This document shows positions 1 to 12,369 of a DNA stretch of 64,000 bases, in pieces. The DNA comes from Chlorophyllum brunneum. Its lineage: Eukaryota; Basidiomycota; Agaricomycetes; Agaricales; Agaricaceae. The translations under genes were made by a program, and so were the position numbers. Every line of letters starts with the position of its first letter. The first letter of the stretch is position 1. The notes beneath the pieces are model-generated. The model was given only the letters and a program-made list of their open reading frames with translations. It did not search any database and was not told the origin of the DNA. Location: NCBI GenBank assembly GCA_963576785.1, contig OY756139.1, forward strand, positions 930,001 through 994,000, in the 5' to 3' direction.

Positions 1-107
1 GAACCGTGTCGCGTTGATCACGTGATGGAAATGTATTACCTAATTTGAGCATGTACAGATTAGGCAAGTCGGCACTGCTCTCTCTGTACAACGACCACTC
101 ATCCACA

Positions 108-1222
108 ATGTCGACAGCACACAGACCGACATGGGATCCTGCTCAGGCAAAAGATGTCAAAGGAGGCTCTCGCCAGTTTTCAGTCCGTGATATGGCCGCA
201 CACACAAAACTCAAATTCCGGTGCGCCCAATTTACCTACCCGTTGCCAGTAGTTTGACAATTTATGGCTACAAAAGCCAAGTAGGCCAAACATCTGTGAC
301 CGAAATCAAGAAACGCGACCTCCGCGCTGAGCTATTACTAGCGGAAACAGAAGCTCGGAACAAGAAACGGAAGGCAGAAGGAAAACCACCACTTCCTATC
401 GAGGGCGCTGCCTCGACAGCTGCGACGGATGGGACGGTTGGTATGCAAGTGGATAATGGCGATGAAGAAGCAAACAAGCGGAGAAAGTTGTTGCAGGAGG
501 CTATGGAATTGGATAGGGATGATGATGATGATGACAGCGATGACAACGACAACGATGAGAAAGGCAGTGCTGGGAGTGGGAGTGAAGACAAGGCCAAGGG
601 GAAAGCGAAGGATGACGAGGATGAGAGGTACGTTGTTGTCAACACCCCCTATCCCAATAACGCATTTGACATTCTGCTTAGTGAGGAAGAGGACTCCGAT
701 GACGAAGAAGACGAAACAGCTGAACTGCTACGAGAACTCGAAAAAATCAAACGAGAGCGAGCAGAAGAGAAGACGAGGAAGGAAAAAGAGCAGTCGGAAC
801 AGGATGCAGCTTCAAGGGAGGCAGAGATAGCTTCAGCGAACCCACTATTGAATCTTGCTGCTGCACTTGGCCAGTCACCTGCTGGACTCAATACGACAGC
901 CCCTGGGACGTTTTCGGTCAGGAAGCGTTGGGATGACGGTGAGTACTATCTGTGGGTGGTCTTGTGTGCTGAATTAATGGGTCCTCCTTTGTAGATCTGA
1001 TATTCAAGAATCAGGCGATGAGCACTAGGAACAAGCCTCAAGGCCAGTTCGTCAACGACCTGTTGCGGACAGAGTTCCACAAGTACGTGATACCTCCTAG
1101 TATATACCATGTTTATAGAATAAGCGAATACTTCTATTCAGAAAATTCATGTCAAAATTCATCAAGGTACGACATTTTATATCCCCACTTTTTCCACCAC
1201 CACTCACACCTTGGTCAAGTAA
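108..1222 (+). CDS. cwc15: Pre-mRNA-splicing factor Cwc15/Cwf15
   Basis: Component of the Prp19-associated (NineTeen) spliceosome, acting in nuclear pre-mRNA splicing. The N-terminus shows the family signature (MSTAHRPTWDPAQ, then SRQFSVRDMAAHTKLKFR), the middle is a very acidic Asp/Glu-rich stretch (about 499-720), and the C-terminus has the conserved RKRWDDD...FKNQA and FVNDLLRTEFHKKF blocks. Exons read as 108-220, 277-938, 995-1082, 1142-1166 and 1220-1222; these joins keep frame and restore the family motifs. The last intron sits directly before the stop, so the terminal exon is only TAA (inferred from an AG at 1218-1219). The start is the ATG in front of STAHRP. An upstream ATG at 51 is in another frame. 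It is convergent with the pseudouridine synthase gene, with under 80 bases between stops. Confidence 0.93.
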
Positions 1223-1300
1223 TCATATAATACTATACCCCATGTGTTCCGGTGACGTTACATCTCACACCAGCAATAAACATTGCAAAAATCCCTCAAT

Positions 1301-3533
1301 TTACGTCTGATCCCATTCATACCCCTCCCCCGCCCATTCCGGCATTTCTGTCTCGTATGCCCCTAAACTCGTGGTATACTTCAATGCGTGTAAAAAGATG
1401 TACAGTTTTTCGGGTTCGGGATCCGGATGAAGGGGCAAGTAACATTCTGGGCAGTACAAGTTCTCTGACTTGACGACTGTATTGGGATCTGGATGTGGTT
1501 CCATTTGCGATATTTTTTCCAGTGCCTCTTCAGTCGTGAGTTGGGGAAGCTGTTCACTGATTGTTGGAGTCGTTGTGGTGGATAGTGGGGCAGGTGATGA
1601 GTCTAGTGTAGACCCAGGTGCGGGCGCCGCTTCGTCCGACAAACGCCTTGCAACACCTGAAGGTGTGGGTGAACTTCCAGTTTCAGACGGGACGACGCTG
1701 TTGGCCCCAGTAGTAAACTCTCCTTTTCCTCCTCTCTTCCTGCGATTCTGTGGTGGGGCCGGTTTGATGACCAAGTTGCGCGGAGACAAAGCTCCTTTCG
1801 CGCGGAAAATGACGTCTCTCCATCGGCTCCAGTCTTCATCTTCGTCCTAGTGTCATACGAACGTTATAGATTGATAAAGTAAGAATACGAAGAAAGATAC
1901 CTTCATGTTCCGAAGTCTCGTAATCACTTCTACAGCTTCCCTTGATAGTGGTACAGGTGACCCCATGCCGATATCTTGTCCAGTCTCCCGAGGCAATAGT
2001 TTACTCACCGTGGATACACGTGTAGGTATATTAGCGTCCGCGGAATCTTTAGATAACGATTCGGGGTTCCCTTTACCCTCCACTTGGCTTTGAAGATGTT
2101 CAGGTGGGGCCGGTGCCGACCTCTCTTCGCTGGGGGTTATGTCAATACCACCTCGGCCCACACTTTCGCCCTAACCGCAATGGAGATATAGACCATGAGG
2201 TTTTCAAATATCAGGGACACAGTGTACACAAGAAAACATACCCAAATTCGTTTCTCTGAATATACTGGATCGTTTGCGATTGGGTGGCCTAAAAACTGGA
2301 GGTGCACGCGTATTTGATGGGCTATCAGATAGAAGGAAGGAGGAAGGATGGGCCAGTTAGCGTGGCTCGAGACTTGTGGAGTGTCGAAGTACGCACAACG
2401 TCCGGTTAACGGCCGGCCTGTGTGGGCACAATCATTAGTGCCAGTTATTCGGTAGGTCATGACATGAAACTCACACCGCACCAGACTGCTATCAGTGTTC
2501 ATGTCATAACGGATTAGGAAAAAGATCGTTTTGGCTGGCTTAGAGAGAACCGATTAACTCTGACCGAGTCGGAAATTGAAGATGGAGATGGATACCTTTC
2601 CTTCAGGATGGACGATATTCAGCCCCATCTGTCTGTCTACTGTCAACAGTGGTTCCTCGCACACAACTTTGCTGTAGAATACGATTTAGAGAAGCTTGAG
2701 GATAAAGATACACGGAACTGACTCAGGGAAACGTCCTTTACACCGAGCAACATATTCTTTTTGGACAGTTCCGGCAACGAATTCGGTGGTCAGTTCGCGT
2801 GCACGATCAGCAGACAGTGGGATAATCATCAGTCCCGACGTCAGACGATCTAATCTGTTAGCAGCTGGCAGCCAGCTTCAATATGATATGTTCGAATCGG
2901 CGGCGGAAAGATGACATACGATAGACCCTGGCGAAGCCAAATTCGTTTACAAGAATTTCAATTAGAGTGTTCTTGTAGTATCTTCCTGAAGCGTGAACGG
3001 GCTGTTAAAGGGCCGGTCGTCTTTAGAGTCGAGCTGGTTTGTGCGAGAGGCGATAACGAACGAACGATGCTGCCTGGTTTGTCAACTACTACGAATTCAC
3101 GCTCGACATCGTGATGGAGGATCTTGACAGGACGAGAGGATACCGGTGGCTCGTGCCGGTGTACGACGTTCCTAGTCGTTTTTTCAGTTGTGGGGACAAA
3201 GCGTAGCGCGGAAATTTGCTTCTCACTCGATTCGATCCCCATCCTTAAGTATTGTGTCGGCCTTAGCTATCTTGCCATTCACAGTCGTCACACCAGACTC
3301 CAACGCATAGCGCTGGACAAAATCGTCAACAACTTGGTGGAGCATTGTACACGGCTGAAAAAACGCACATAATACTCTATTGACCTGTCCCTGAACTCTG
3401 TTGAAACGACTTCGAGCAATTCACGACCTAGCCAACGCATCTTGGCCATGGTAGTGTATGGATACCAGTAAGGGGGGATTTTCTTGAGCCCAGGAAGGGA
3501 CACAGTGGCTTGATCGGTCTCTGCTTCTGTCAT
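1301..3533 (-). CDS. tRNA pseudouridine synthase, Pus9/Rib2-type RluA family
   Basis: Isomerises uridine to pseudouridine in tRNA (position 32 in the Pus9 group). An S4-like segment ([18 protein letters not shown] region, split by an intron near 3310-3375) is followed by the RluA catalytic core: [17 protein letters not shown], and [12 protein letters not shown] with the catalytic Asp in RLDRLTSG. Then come [38 protein letters not shown] blocks and a basic, low-complexity tail. The tail ends with a Cys pair ([13 protein letters not shown]) and a conserved block before the stop at 1301. The gene is split by about eight short introns. I chose the ATG at 3533 (MTEAETDQA); an in-frame ATG at 3662 would add 43 residues. 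Family identity is firm; cytosolic versus mitochondrial location is not resolved. The deaminase domain of yeast Rib2 is not seen. Confidence 0.88.
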
Positions 3534-3926
3534 CGTAGTCTGGATCAACCTAATGATGTTCTGGCGAAACTGATCTCGAGCAGGCAATGGGGTAAGAGGG
3601 ATGTAATGCTTTGACGATCGTCTAAATTGGCCAAGTCGATGAGTGTTGCCAGACAGACTCATGCGCCTCAGAGAGCCGAGGCGTAGCAGGGGTTGGTCTG
3701 AACTTGAGGACCGTAAATCCCGTGATGAGTCAAATAAATATAATTAAACTACCATCAGACTCTGGACACTATGCTACACTCAACGCCCGTATCGCGCGTT
3801 GATGGGGTATATGTGGTCGAGAAGCACACAAGAAGACGGAAATAAGATAAAATTCCAGAGTATCCTCCCTACAGCCAGGTGCGTATTGTGGCTGCTGTTG
3901 GTGATCGGGGTCAACTCTACTTCGTT

Positions 3927-5200
3927 CTACACCGTAGCTGAAGAAATGGATTCAGCAAGTAGGAATACGTCTGGTGTCAAGATAATACTCACCCACGACA
4001 CAAAGTCTTCATATAAGCCCTGAATGTGATGTAATCGGTCGGCACAAAAGAAGTTGAGTTCCGTCTGTGTCTCCAGTGCACTCAACCACTCTTCCAACTG
4101 ACCTATGTCCCTGTTTCCAGAAGGCCCTTTAGTACTCGCCTTGCGATTCACAGTATGTACTACACCTTTCTAGGGTCAGCAATCCCAGGTAAAAGGACGT
4201 TGCATCCAGCTCGTTCAAGAACTGAAGCGGTTGCTGTCTCATGAGACAGCAGAAGTCACACAACCAGCCTCGAAAGGCCACCCGCGCACGAGTCTCCATG
4301 ACCTGACCCGAACCAGTGAATCATTGGAGAGGAGCCCTGTTTGGTGATAGAGCCTACCAGATTACTTGTGCTTGGCCCAGAGTGGTCCAGGCAACATTCT
4401 ATTTTAGCAAGCACGCGTAACTGCACCCTTTCGACAAACTCTACCAACAGCTCAAGGGGGTTCGTCGATTTCTCGGCGAACAAAGCTGATGAACCATTCG
4501 GAGCTTCTTGCCCAAGTCCTGCGAAGGTCAAGGGCGAGCCACTTATCCAGTCTTCCCCTCCGACTGAGCGATCAGTCACAGGAGTTGGCAAACCGAACGG
4601 TACCGCTCGAGTTGAGGGCATTATTCCAGTGAGCTGAGGTGTCCCACACTCCATTTCTAACGCCATATCCGTCGGAAAACTCGAGTGTTCTAGATTATCT
4701 GCTGCAACGCCATAGGTCGCTGGCAAAGATGGAGAAGCTTCTGGGGTAGGAATCGTCTTCTGTAGGTGATGAATCTGACCGGGGGGTACTGTGGTGTGGC
4801 TAGAAGCCTGGCTTGAATTCCGGGTTGCCCGCGAGTGATAATATTGTACTGTGGATGGAGCGGCACGTTCGTAAGAGCTGCGAGCCTCAGTCGCCCGCAG
4901 CGATTGTTGGCGACTGCGTACATTCGCATGCTCCTCCAGTCGCAGAAGTTCAACCTCGGACCCCCCGTTACGACGAGAGTGATCTTGAGAAGCAGGCAGC
5001 GAATTGGTGAGATGTTGGGATGTTGGGTTAGGCGCTTCTTCTCCAGGACGATCTTCGGCGTCCAGATCCAAGCGCTCGGGGTAGCTGGCACTGGGCGGTA
5101 CCCAAAACCTGATGGCTCTATGTCGAGCCTCGTTGTTGATTTGTGTGATAATGGGGTCAGCTGTGCGGGGTTTAAACAACCTTGCGAGGAATCCAAACAT
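3927..5200 (-). CDS. Hypothetical protein, low-complexity N-part with helical C-part
   Basis: Not recognised. The first exon starts with MFGFLARLFKPRT (ATG at 5200) and runs about 300 residues, rich in Ser, Pro, Thr and Gln, ending in a helical stretch (LELLVEFVERVQLRVLAKIE). A following exon reads HETATASVLERAGCNVLLPGI in the 4170-4260 region, then QLEEWLSALETQTELNFFCAD and LHHIQGLYEDFVSWV (about 3970-4120), also helical. The true 3' end is unclear and may lie another 100-150 bases below 3927. Layout (short hydrophobic start with KPRT, long disordered middle, short helical C-terminal exons) resembles the gene at 6091-8455, suggesting a shared origin. No transmembrane segment or catalytic motif is seen. 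Confidence 0.45.
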
Positions 5201-6090
5201 TGCTGCCAGCGGGGTTGGGTTGGGATGCAGGAATCAAGCTCCCGCAGAAGTAGGGAGACGACAGGGAATCGATGCGCCCTTTTATCTGGCACACTTGCAT
5301 AGCTGATGGAGGAACGAAATGGAAGCTTTTGCCGACGGTACACGCCATCCCACCTTCACAGCTGTGGATGCGGGTGCATAGTTCCCATGGATCCAAGCGC
5401 CATTGCTGTACGTTCTAAAAATAACCCAACCACTGATCCGTACAATTTAGTGATCTGACCTAAGATACTAAATCGCTCATCTTGAGGCTCCTACGCATGA
5501 TTTTCTGGGTTCTTTTTGCGCAAATCAGAGACTTTTCACGACCTCTAGACACTGAGCTTTCTCCTGGGTCATTACGATATAAGCACCGCCGGGGTTGCCG
5601 AATTTCAAATTCCTGCCAACACTTTCCCACGTCTACACTGCGTTGACGCTGATCCGATCATTTTGTCCCTTGCACGACTTATTTTGCGGTGGTGCTTGTG
5701 CAAAATTATCTTCCAGAGAATGGAATCCCTCCTCCTTATTCATTAAAGTATATGTGCCCTCTGCTCAACGTAACCATTGAGTACCGTAGAATGGCGCGCA
5801 ACCGTGACGTCAGAAAGCGGCACGCTTCAGGAGCTGTGTTTTCCAAGGTGTAGCATGAGGCTTGGGATAGCTGGTCCTACCCTCAACTGGATGACGTCAG
5901 ACGACGGTCATGAACACTATGCGAGAAGACATCTAAGCACTGTTTACTGCATAAGCTGCGCCAAGGGCACACAAAACCTAAGGTGTAACATTGAGCGATT
6001 TGATCTAACTCGCAAAAGTGAATATTCCGTGACAAGTAAAGCCATGGTTCGTAATGGTAGAGAAATGATATCATTTAGAGTCATTATCAG

Positions 6091-8455
6091 TCAAAGTTTC
6101 GTCCAGCTCGCGAAAGTATTCATCCCTGGTCCTACTCCCATCAGCCGAGGGGACCTCAGACCAACGTTCCCTGCTATTGTTGGGCTGAATTGTACAACTG
6201 ATGTCAGGTCGTAGTTGCGCTCGGGGCGCGGATGTGCGAATCGTGAAGTAACGTTGTGGAATCGTGAATAGAGGGCGCCATCCAGTGGAGAATGGTCAAG
6301 TATAGGATTTCTAGGTGTTCGCACCAAGTCCATCTGCGCCAACGGGATCTCGTCGTCGCTCATGTGTAGGCCCATGTATCTACAGCCATAGGTTCCCGGT
6401 TCTCCTGTCTCTGCTGGTGGATTGTTGGAGTCGCCCATTGTCGTTTCATCAAATCTCCATATATCATTTCCAGTGAATATCACAGGCGGAGGATGCAAGG
6501 GGGGGCCTCCAGGATTCACCTGAGCTACAGGTACAGCATTCTGAGGTGGAAACAAGGTACCATCATTAGTTACGGTGCCGTGCACAGGGGGGTTTGCTGG
6601 TTGAGCAAGGCGATTGGTGGTGTACGTTTCCCCCTGGTTGCTATTCCCCCTAGAACGGATGGACCCGTGAGGAGCTGTCTGGGAGTCGGTTGGAGGAAGA
6701 GAGTTCTAGCGCACCGTGAGACCATCTCATTCCTACGGGTACTCGGGGAACGTACCTGCATTGCCGCGACCGCAACCTCAACGCCTTGGGTAACAACCCG
6801 GAAGAACTGAGTTTGTTCTTCCAAAGTCTGTAGAGGTCTGTGCATCTCATAGCACTGCTCCTGTAGATATCTGCATAATAAGTGTGTCAACGGTATGGTT
6901 GAATTGATTTGTACGATAGACTCACACTCTCAAGTTTCGCAACGCTTGAGGCGGCGTGAGGTCGCTTATCGCCCCGAGAGCAGTGCGAAGACACAAAAGG
7001 ACCCTTATAAGAGTAAATCTCGCCTGTGCCCACTCGTGCAGTTCCCCTTCCGTGGGTATTCCTCCCATCAGCTGTAGATTAACCGTTAACCTTTGTCCGT
7101 CTGCACCTGCATCTATGGAATAGACGTACCCAGTTTCCCAGGTCCCATGCCCTGACAACGGTCAGGAGCATATCGCACATTGTTAAGTTCCAAGCTCCAA
7201 GAGTGGCACAGTCTGAGCTTTCCGCCGAGTTGACAGCGGGGGTTCGAATGGCAGGTGACTGGCCTTGAACGGATCCAAGTGTTATTCCCTGTGACCGCTG
7301 TGGTGTGCCCACTTCTGGGTGATTTACAGCGCCGGGAACTCCTTGGACTCGGGAAGGGTGATAAAGCGATGGTTCCCTTCCTCGGATGCGAAGCGTGGTA
7401 AAGAGTCCCGGTGGGTGGCTTGGGGCCTCTGATGGATGTGGTATACCGTCATGGTGGTGAGGTCCATCAAGCTGTGCATGAGCAGACTGAAGAGGAGTAT
7501 CGCTAAGTCCAAGGCTTGTTCCTCCTGCATACTGACGGGAGATGGGCCGTCCTTGGGCGGAATTGGAGAGCCAGGATTCGACTTGCTGATGTCCACTTTC
7601 CCCGGTTGAAATTGATGGAGTAGCCAAAGATGCTGGTTTAGAAGGGATAATTGGGACTGGTGGAATTGGCTGGAGAGTTTCATTGTGCACCGATGGTGGT
7701 TGTGGCGTAAGTGACTGGTGTTCCAATCCTGGGGTTGAGGGGGAATGATAAGATGAAGCCAAGAGAGTTGCTCGTTGATCAAGAGTTATGGGAATTCGAA
7801 TTTGCTGAAGAAGGTCGGGGTTCACTGGTTGTAAGAGCCATCGTGAGGGACTGGTCTCATCAGATACAGGAGGACCTAGAGGCACTGCAGCGCGAGGCAA
7901 GGTGTTCAAGGGAGTAAACTCTGAAGAGAGCGGAGACAAGCCGGGTGATCTCTGGTCGACAGGGAGGTGGGGTAGCTCCAGTTCATTGGAGTTGGGCGAG
8001 TGCATAGGAGAACGCTCATCGGGGCGCACCGATGCCGCAACTAGCTGAGGTGATCGTGGAGGGATAACGGTGAATTGATAGGGCAGCGCGCCATCTTGAA
8101 CCGTCGGGGTTGCTTGGGGCAATGGGGAGCCAGTATTCGGAATATGCTGCGCCGCTACGGGGCTGTGGTTGTCCAGGGGAGCGAGGTGAGTTCGGGGTGG
8201 CGTATCTTGTGAAAATCCGTGCATGGTCCCACGAGGATTTCCCTCAGCGTCATAGACAACAATAGCTTTGTCGTCCTGCTGAAGGTAAAGTGATTGCTGT
8301 CCTGATCCCCAAACAAAGCGATTGCGATAATCCCTCTTAATTTCTTTCCAAACTCGCTTGGCATGTTTGATATCTAGATGAAGTCGCTTTCTCTCGTTGT
8401 ATGCATCGAGTTCCTCGCGAGTTCTGGGTTTACGATGGAACAATCCAAAGAGCAT
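6091..8455 (-). CDS. Hypothetical protein, disordered Pro/Ser-rich with helical segment
   Basis: Not recognised. The ATG at 8455 gives MLFGLFHRKPRTREELDAYN, followed by a charged helix (KRLHLDIKHAKRVWKEIKRDY) and about 380 residues rich in Pro, Ser, Gln and His. After an intron near 7140 come helical exons (ELHEWAQARFTLIRVLLCL; YLQEQCYEMHRPLQTLEEQ; VVTQGVEVAVAAMQ). The last exon, 6091 to about 6585, is again low-complexity. A longer reading to 8533 has no ATG. Codon use and intron borders (GT at the exon ends near 7140, 6915 and 6755) support a real gene. The start motif and layout resemble the gene at 3927-5200. It could be a scaffold or a lineage-specific family; no function is assigned. 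Confidence 0.55.
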
Positions 8456-10045
8456 TAAGGCAGCGATAGTGAAAGGTATAGAGGCGTATAGTGAAGTTCT
8501 ACATCCTGGAAGATGCGTCGCGTATTTAAGCAATGGTTCCAGAGGTTACCGCAAGGTTTGCGTTGTATAGTCCTTGTGATTTCTATTGTCTTCCGACATA
8601 AAGACGGTCTCGACGACTGCCGGCAACCCAGCTACGATCATAGTTGGTAGTAAGGATCGGCCGCCTGCTGGAGGAAGCGCACTGGGAAAGTCGATCTTTG
8701 TACTTTGCCTTCAACAAGGACAATAGTGTTGTTGTTCGTCATGTCGGCACAATAACAACAAACAGAGATAGCTTGAGCGCCTCTCTCCTGTTCTGTCACC
8801 TACACGTTTTTGTATGCATAGCTACACGTTGAAACACTTACCTACTCAGGGGACCTGACAACACAATGTACACGAGGCATTCCTTCTGACTGAGAGTGAT
8901 CGCCTCCGGCCCGTTCTTGGGAGCGGGTGCTCGAACATGATTTTCCATATGTCAAAAACGTGATTGGACCTGTCACAGCAAGACTGATCCGAGCTGGCTC
9001 GCCTCTCCCGAGTTATTTGCGTTCGTCATTCCTGCACTCAAGTTCTCCACTTGATTCTGAATCTCGTGTAATGGCCGCGAAGACAAACCACAGCCTCTGT
9101 TGGGCTAGCCTTCTTGCTGAACCCTTCCCCTCGACGCTTGATACTCCCAGCCTATGACAGCCTACTGGTTCTTCTGACCCCACTTTACCGACTAGACCCA
9201 CTGAGGGTATCTGGCAATGGGACTTCTTTCCTAGCGCTTCGAGCTATTCGGTTTCGTACGGGGAGACGGCACATCTCGGCCTTTATCGTTGGTGGCACCA
9301 ATGCAGTTGGTCTGGCTTGTCAGGTACTCGACCCTTCATGCACATACCCTGGTTAGTATGTGATATTCTGTGGAGAAGACATGGAAAGAAGCCTGTCTAT
9401 GTAATAACCAACACTTCGCGTCCGAGTTGGTGATCATTTGAGTAATTCAATACACATGGCCGATTGCTACGACTATGCGGCCTATCAGACCGGATCCGTG
9501 TCCCGATATGAAGTGACATCTTCGCAGCTTTGATGTGTATTCCCCAAGGACATTCCGTCTGTAGCGCTTTGCCGACGGTTTTAGACTCACTAGCACTTGT
9601 TAGACTCTGGAACCCATGCTGTGTCAGGACCCTAAAACGTCCGCCAATCGCCGATAACTTCCTGGGCGTTCGCTGCTTCCTTATGACTTGATCAATAGAT
9701 CTGCAAATCTATGTTTTCTGTGACACTCCGACTGAGCTTGGACGTCGAACCAGGAGGTGTTCCGAATCAAGGCAATAAGCCGGAGTTATCTGGGGTCGAT
9801 CTGCTAATGGCAATTGGGCATCAGGTTCTACACTGCATTAGTGCATAGCACATAGAAAATGTAAGCGGGATTTGGAGAATATGAACACCGTGTCCCATGT
9901 TTCGCGCCGTTCGATCGTGACAGATCCTTGGTCACCGTGGCCTTCTCTTGTCTAGCCCCATCCCCGCCCTGGAGCGCCCTCCTACAGAATATAAACCCCA
10001 CAGCACCCTATTCAAGGACCCACCACCCTATACTTTTCTTTCATC
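8456..10045. other. Gene-free stretch between two divergent genes
   Basis: About 1.6 kb between the hypothetical gene read leftward and the sulfurase-like gene read rightward. I see only short frames with no family signature and no credible exon chain. It must hold both promoters. The only element I can name is the TATA box at 9990-9995. Confidence 0.5.
9990..9995 (+). promoter_or_regulatory. TATA box of the sulfurase-like gene
   Basis: TATAAA lies about 50 bases before the ATG at 10046, leaving room for a short 5' UTR. It was identified by sequence and spacing only. Confidence 0.5.
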
Positions 10046-12117
10046 ATGGGCAACACATCTTCCTCCACCATTCTTCCACATCATAACCAACCCCGTCCTT
10101 TCATCAAAAAACGGTCCAAGTCAATTGTCTTCTCCAAACTGATAGGTTGCGGCTCTTCTATTTGTTCATCGACGAACACCAATGAACAACTACATGAGCG
10201 AATGCCTTTAGTCGACGAAAAAATCCGCTCCAGCATTCAATCCCAGGAAACCCCCACTCTCGCCTACTCACCTTGCCATAACTTCCCTGGCGACTCGGAC
10301 CCAGCATCATTAGCCTATGATGAGTTCCTCAAAGTCTACCCGGGTATGTATCTCGAACGCACCTGTCGTCCCCCGGCACTAAGCCGTTCTTAGAATATCG
10401 CCTCACTTGGATCCTTGACACACTGCGGAGAACCGACTATACGCGATTAGAACGTACAGGCGAAACTTACGTTGACTACATGGGCGGTGCATTGTATCCA
10501 GAAAGTCTCATCAGGGTTCATACCCACTTTCTCAATACAAGCGTCTTGGGTAACACCCACTCCGTGAGCAATAGGTGGGTATATGCGTTGTAGTTCCGTC
10601 TTGGTCTACTGATGCATGGTTGGCTTGGCTTTAGTTCCAGGCTATCCCTTCAATATGCAGAGGAAGCCCGTGCAGCGGTCTTATCGTTCTTCCAAGCTTC
10701 GAGCGAAGAGTACACCGTCATTTTTACAGCGAACGCTACAGCAGCGTTGAAGCTAGTCGGAGAATCGTATCCCTTCACGGACGGCAGCAATCTCGTTCTT
10801 GGGGTTGACTCGCACAACAGCGTACGATGAAACATGATCTCTCGCTGCCCATTGACTCATGACATCCTCAGGTCCATGGTCTTCGCGAATTTGCTTCACA
10901 CAAAGGAGCTAACGTAACCTACATCGCCTCTACATCTGTCGGAGGATTGGAAGCAGCCACAGCCAAGGTCTGTCATCTTATCCCGATCAAATATTGGCCC
11001 TGAACTGATATCTTTTCCGTATTAGAGCGTATTATTGCGTAACAAACCTCAATCAAAAGACCTCGCTCCAAGCCTCTTCGTACTAACGGGGCAATCCAAC
11101 ATCACTAACAGCAAGAATGACTTATCGCTAATCGAATATGCCGCTTCTCTGGGATACCATACTCTTATAGATGGAGCCGCCCTCGCCCCCATCTCTCAAT
11201 TTTCTCTGGCAAGGACCAGTGTCGATGCGATGGCCGTTTCCTTTTACAAGATGTTTGGCTTCCCTACTGGTGTTGGAGCGCTATTAGTCAGAAAATCCTT
11301 CCTTGTTCAACTGCAACGACCTTGGTTCGCTGGTGGCACAGTCGATGTAGTCCAAGTGCCTGGAAATATCGTCACTCGAGCTCGTGAGATTCACGAGCAG
11401 TTCGAAGTGGGTGGCTGAATAATATTAACAGCATAATGACATTAACTTTCTCCACAGGATGGAACTATTAACTACCTGACCCTGCCCGCCGTCACAGACG
11501 GCCTACGTTTTTTGACAGCATATCTCCCGTTCCTACCGTTACGACTTTCTTGCCTTATGCATTTCATGACCGCCACACTCGCAGAACTCCGACATGACAC
11601 TACTAAACGAGCGGTCGTACAAATCCTATCTCGGTTGCCTGATCGGAAATTAAAATCCGTCGGTGAACAAGCGGACACAGGTTCCACAGTATCTCTTCTT
11701 TTTTATGGCGTAAGTCATTGTTGTCTCTCTCCATAGGCCAGTAAATAAACGGTCATTAATCTTGCAATCTTCTAGTCTGATGGCGAGTTGCTACCGAATT
11801 CGTTTATCGAGTACGCGGCGACGAAGCACAGAATCTCTCTACGAACAGGATGTGTATGTAACCCTGGTGGCGCGGCCGCAATCCTTGGCATTGAGGAAGA
11901 TATGCGCAAGCTGTATCCTGGCGTGACGCTGAACGATTTTGAGCGTCATATGGGACGGGAGCTTGGGGTCGTTCGGATAAGCTTAGGACTCGCTAGCAAC
12001 TTCCAAGACGTCTGGAGGGTTTTAGAGTTTACGTCTCTTATAGGGAAGGAAGTCGTCCGACAGACTCTGTGGAACCAATGGATGGAGTCCAAATCGACGA
12101 CAGTGTTAAGGACGTGA
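10046..12117 (+). CDS. Molybdenum cofactor sulfurase-like class V aminotransferase (no MOSC domain)
   Basis: PLP-dependent, NifS-like fold related to the N-terminal part of MoCo sulfurase (HxB/MOCOS), which moves sulfur from cysteine to the molybdenum cofactor. Seven exons (10046-10343, 10394-10574, 10635-10821, 10872-10967, 11026-11406, 11458-11709, 11776-12117) give exactly 578 codons plus stop. Motifs: VDYMGGALYPES, GNTHSVSNSSRLS, FTANATAALKLVGE, LFVLTGQSNITN, and the PLP lysine K329 in SFYKMFGFPTGVGALLVR. RTGCVCNPG carries Cys 491 and 493, matching the sulfurtransfer cysteine region. The protein ends soon after the aminotransferase domain; the C-terminal MOSC domain of full-length sulfurases is absent. 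The N-terminus MGNTSSST fits an N-myristoylation signal (Gly2, Ser6). Whether it acts on molybdenum cofactor or another acceptor is open. Confidence 0.85.
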
Positions 12118-12369
12118 TATTCAGGTATCGCGTTGACTCTTCCGGATAAATATCGCTAATTTATGTTTTCATTCAATGTCACGACTGCCGCCGTCTGTCC
12201 TCAGATGTATAAACATCGGAATATTTGACTTATATTTGTATTATTCATAGTACCTGGGATCGAACTAAACGCTTAAAATATCCTCTCATAATGCGCTCGA
12301 AGCCACAGGAAGTAAATGAATTGATGAAACATGTATGGCAAGTGTGGGTAACTATTCGAGCAGTCGGCC

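Noticed and set aside
268..645. Ser-rich minus-strand frame of 125 codons
   Set aside because: It is the antisense of the Asp/Glu-rich part of Cwc15; the acidic repeats read as serines on the other strand.
7225..7250. GGTTCGAAT as a possible tRNA B box
   Set aside because: It lies within coding sequence of the hypothetical gene and no acceptor stem or A box is placed correctly around it.
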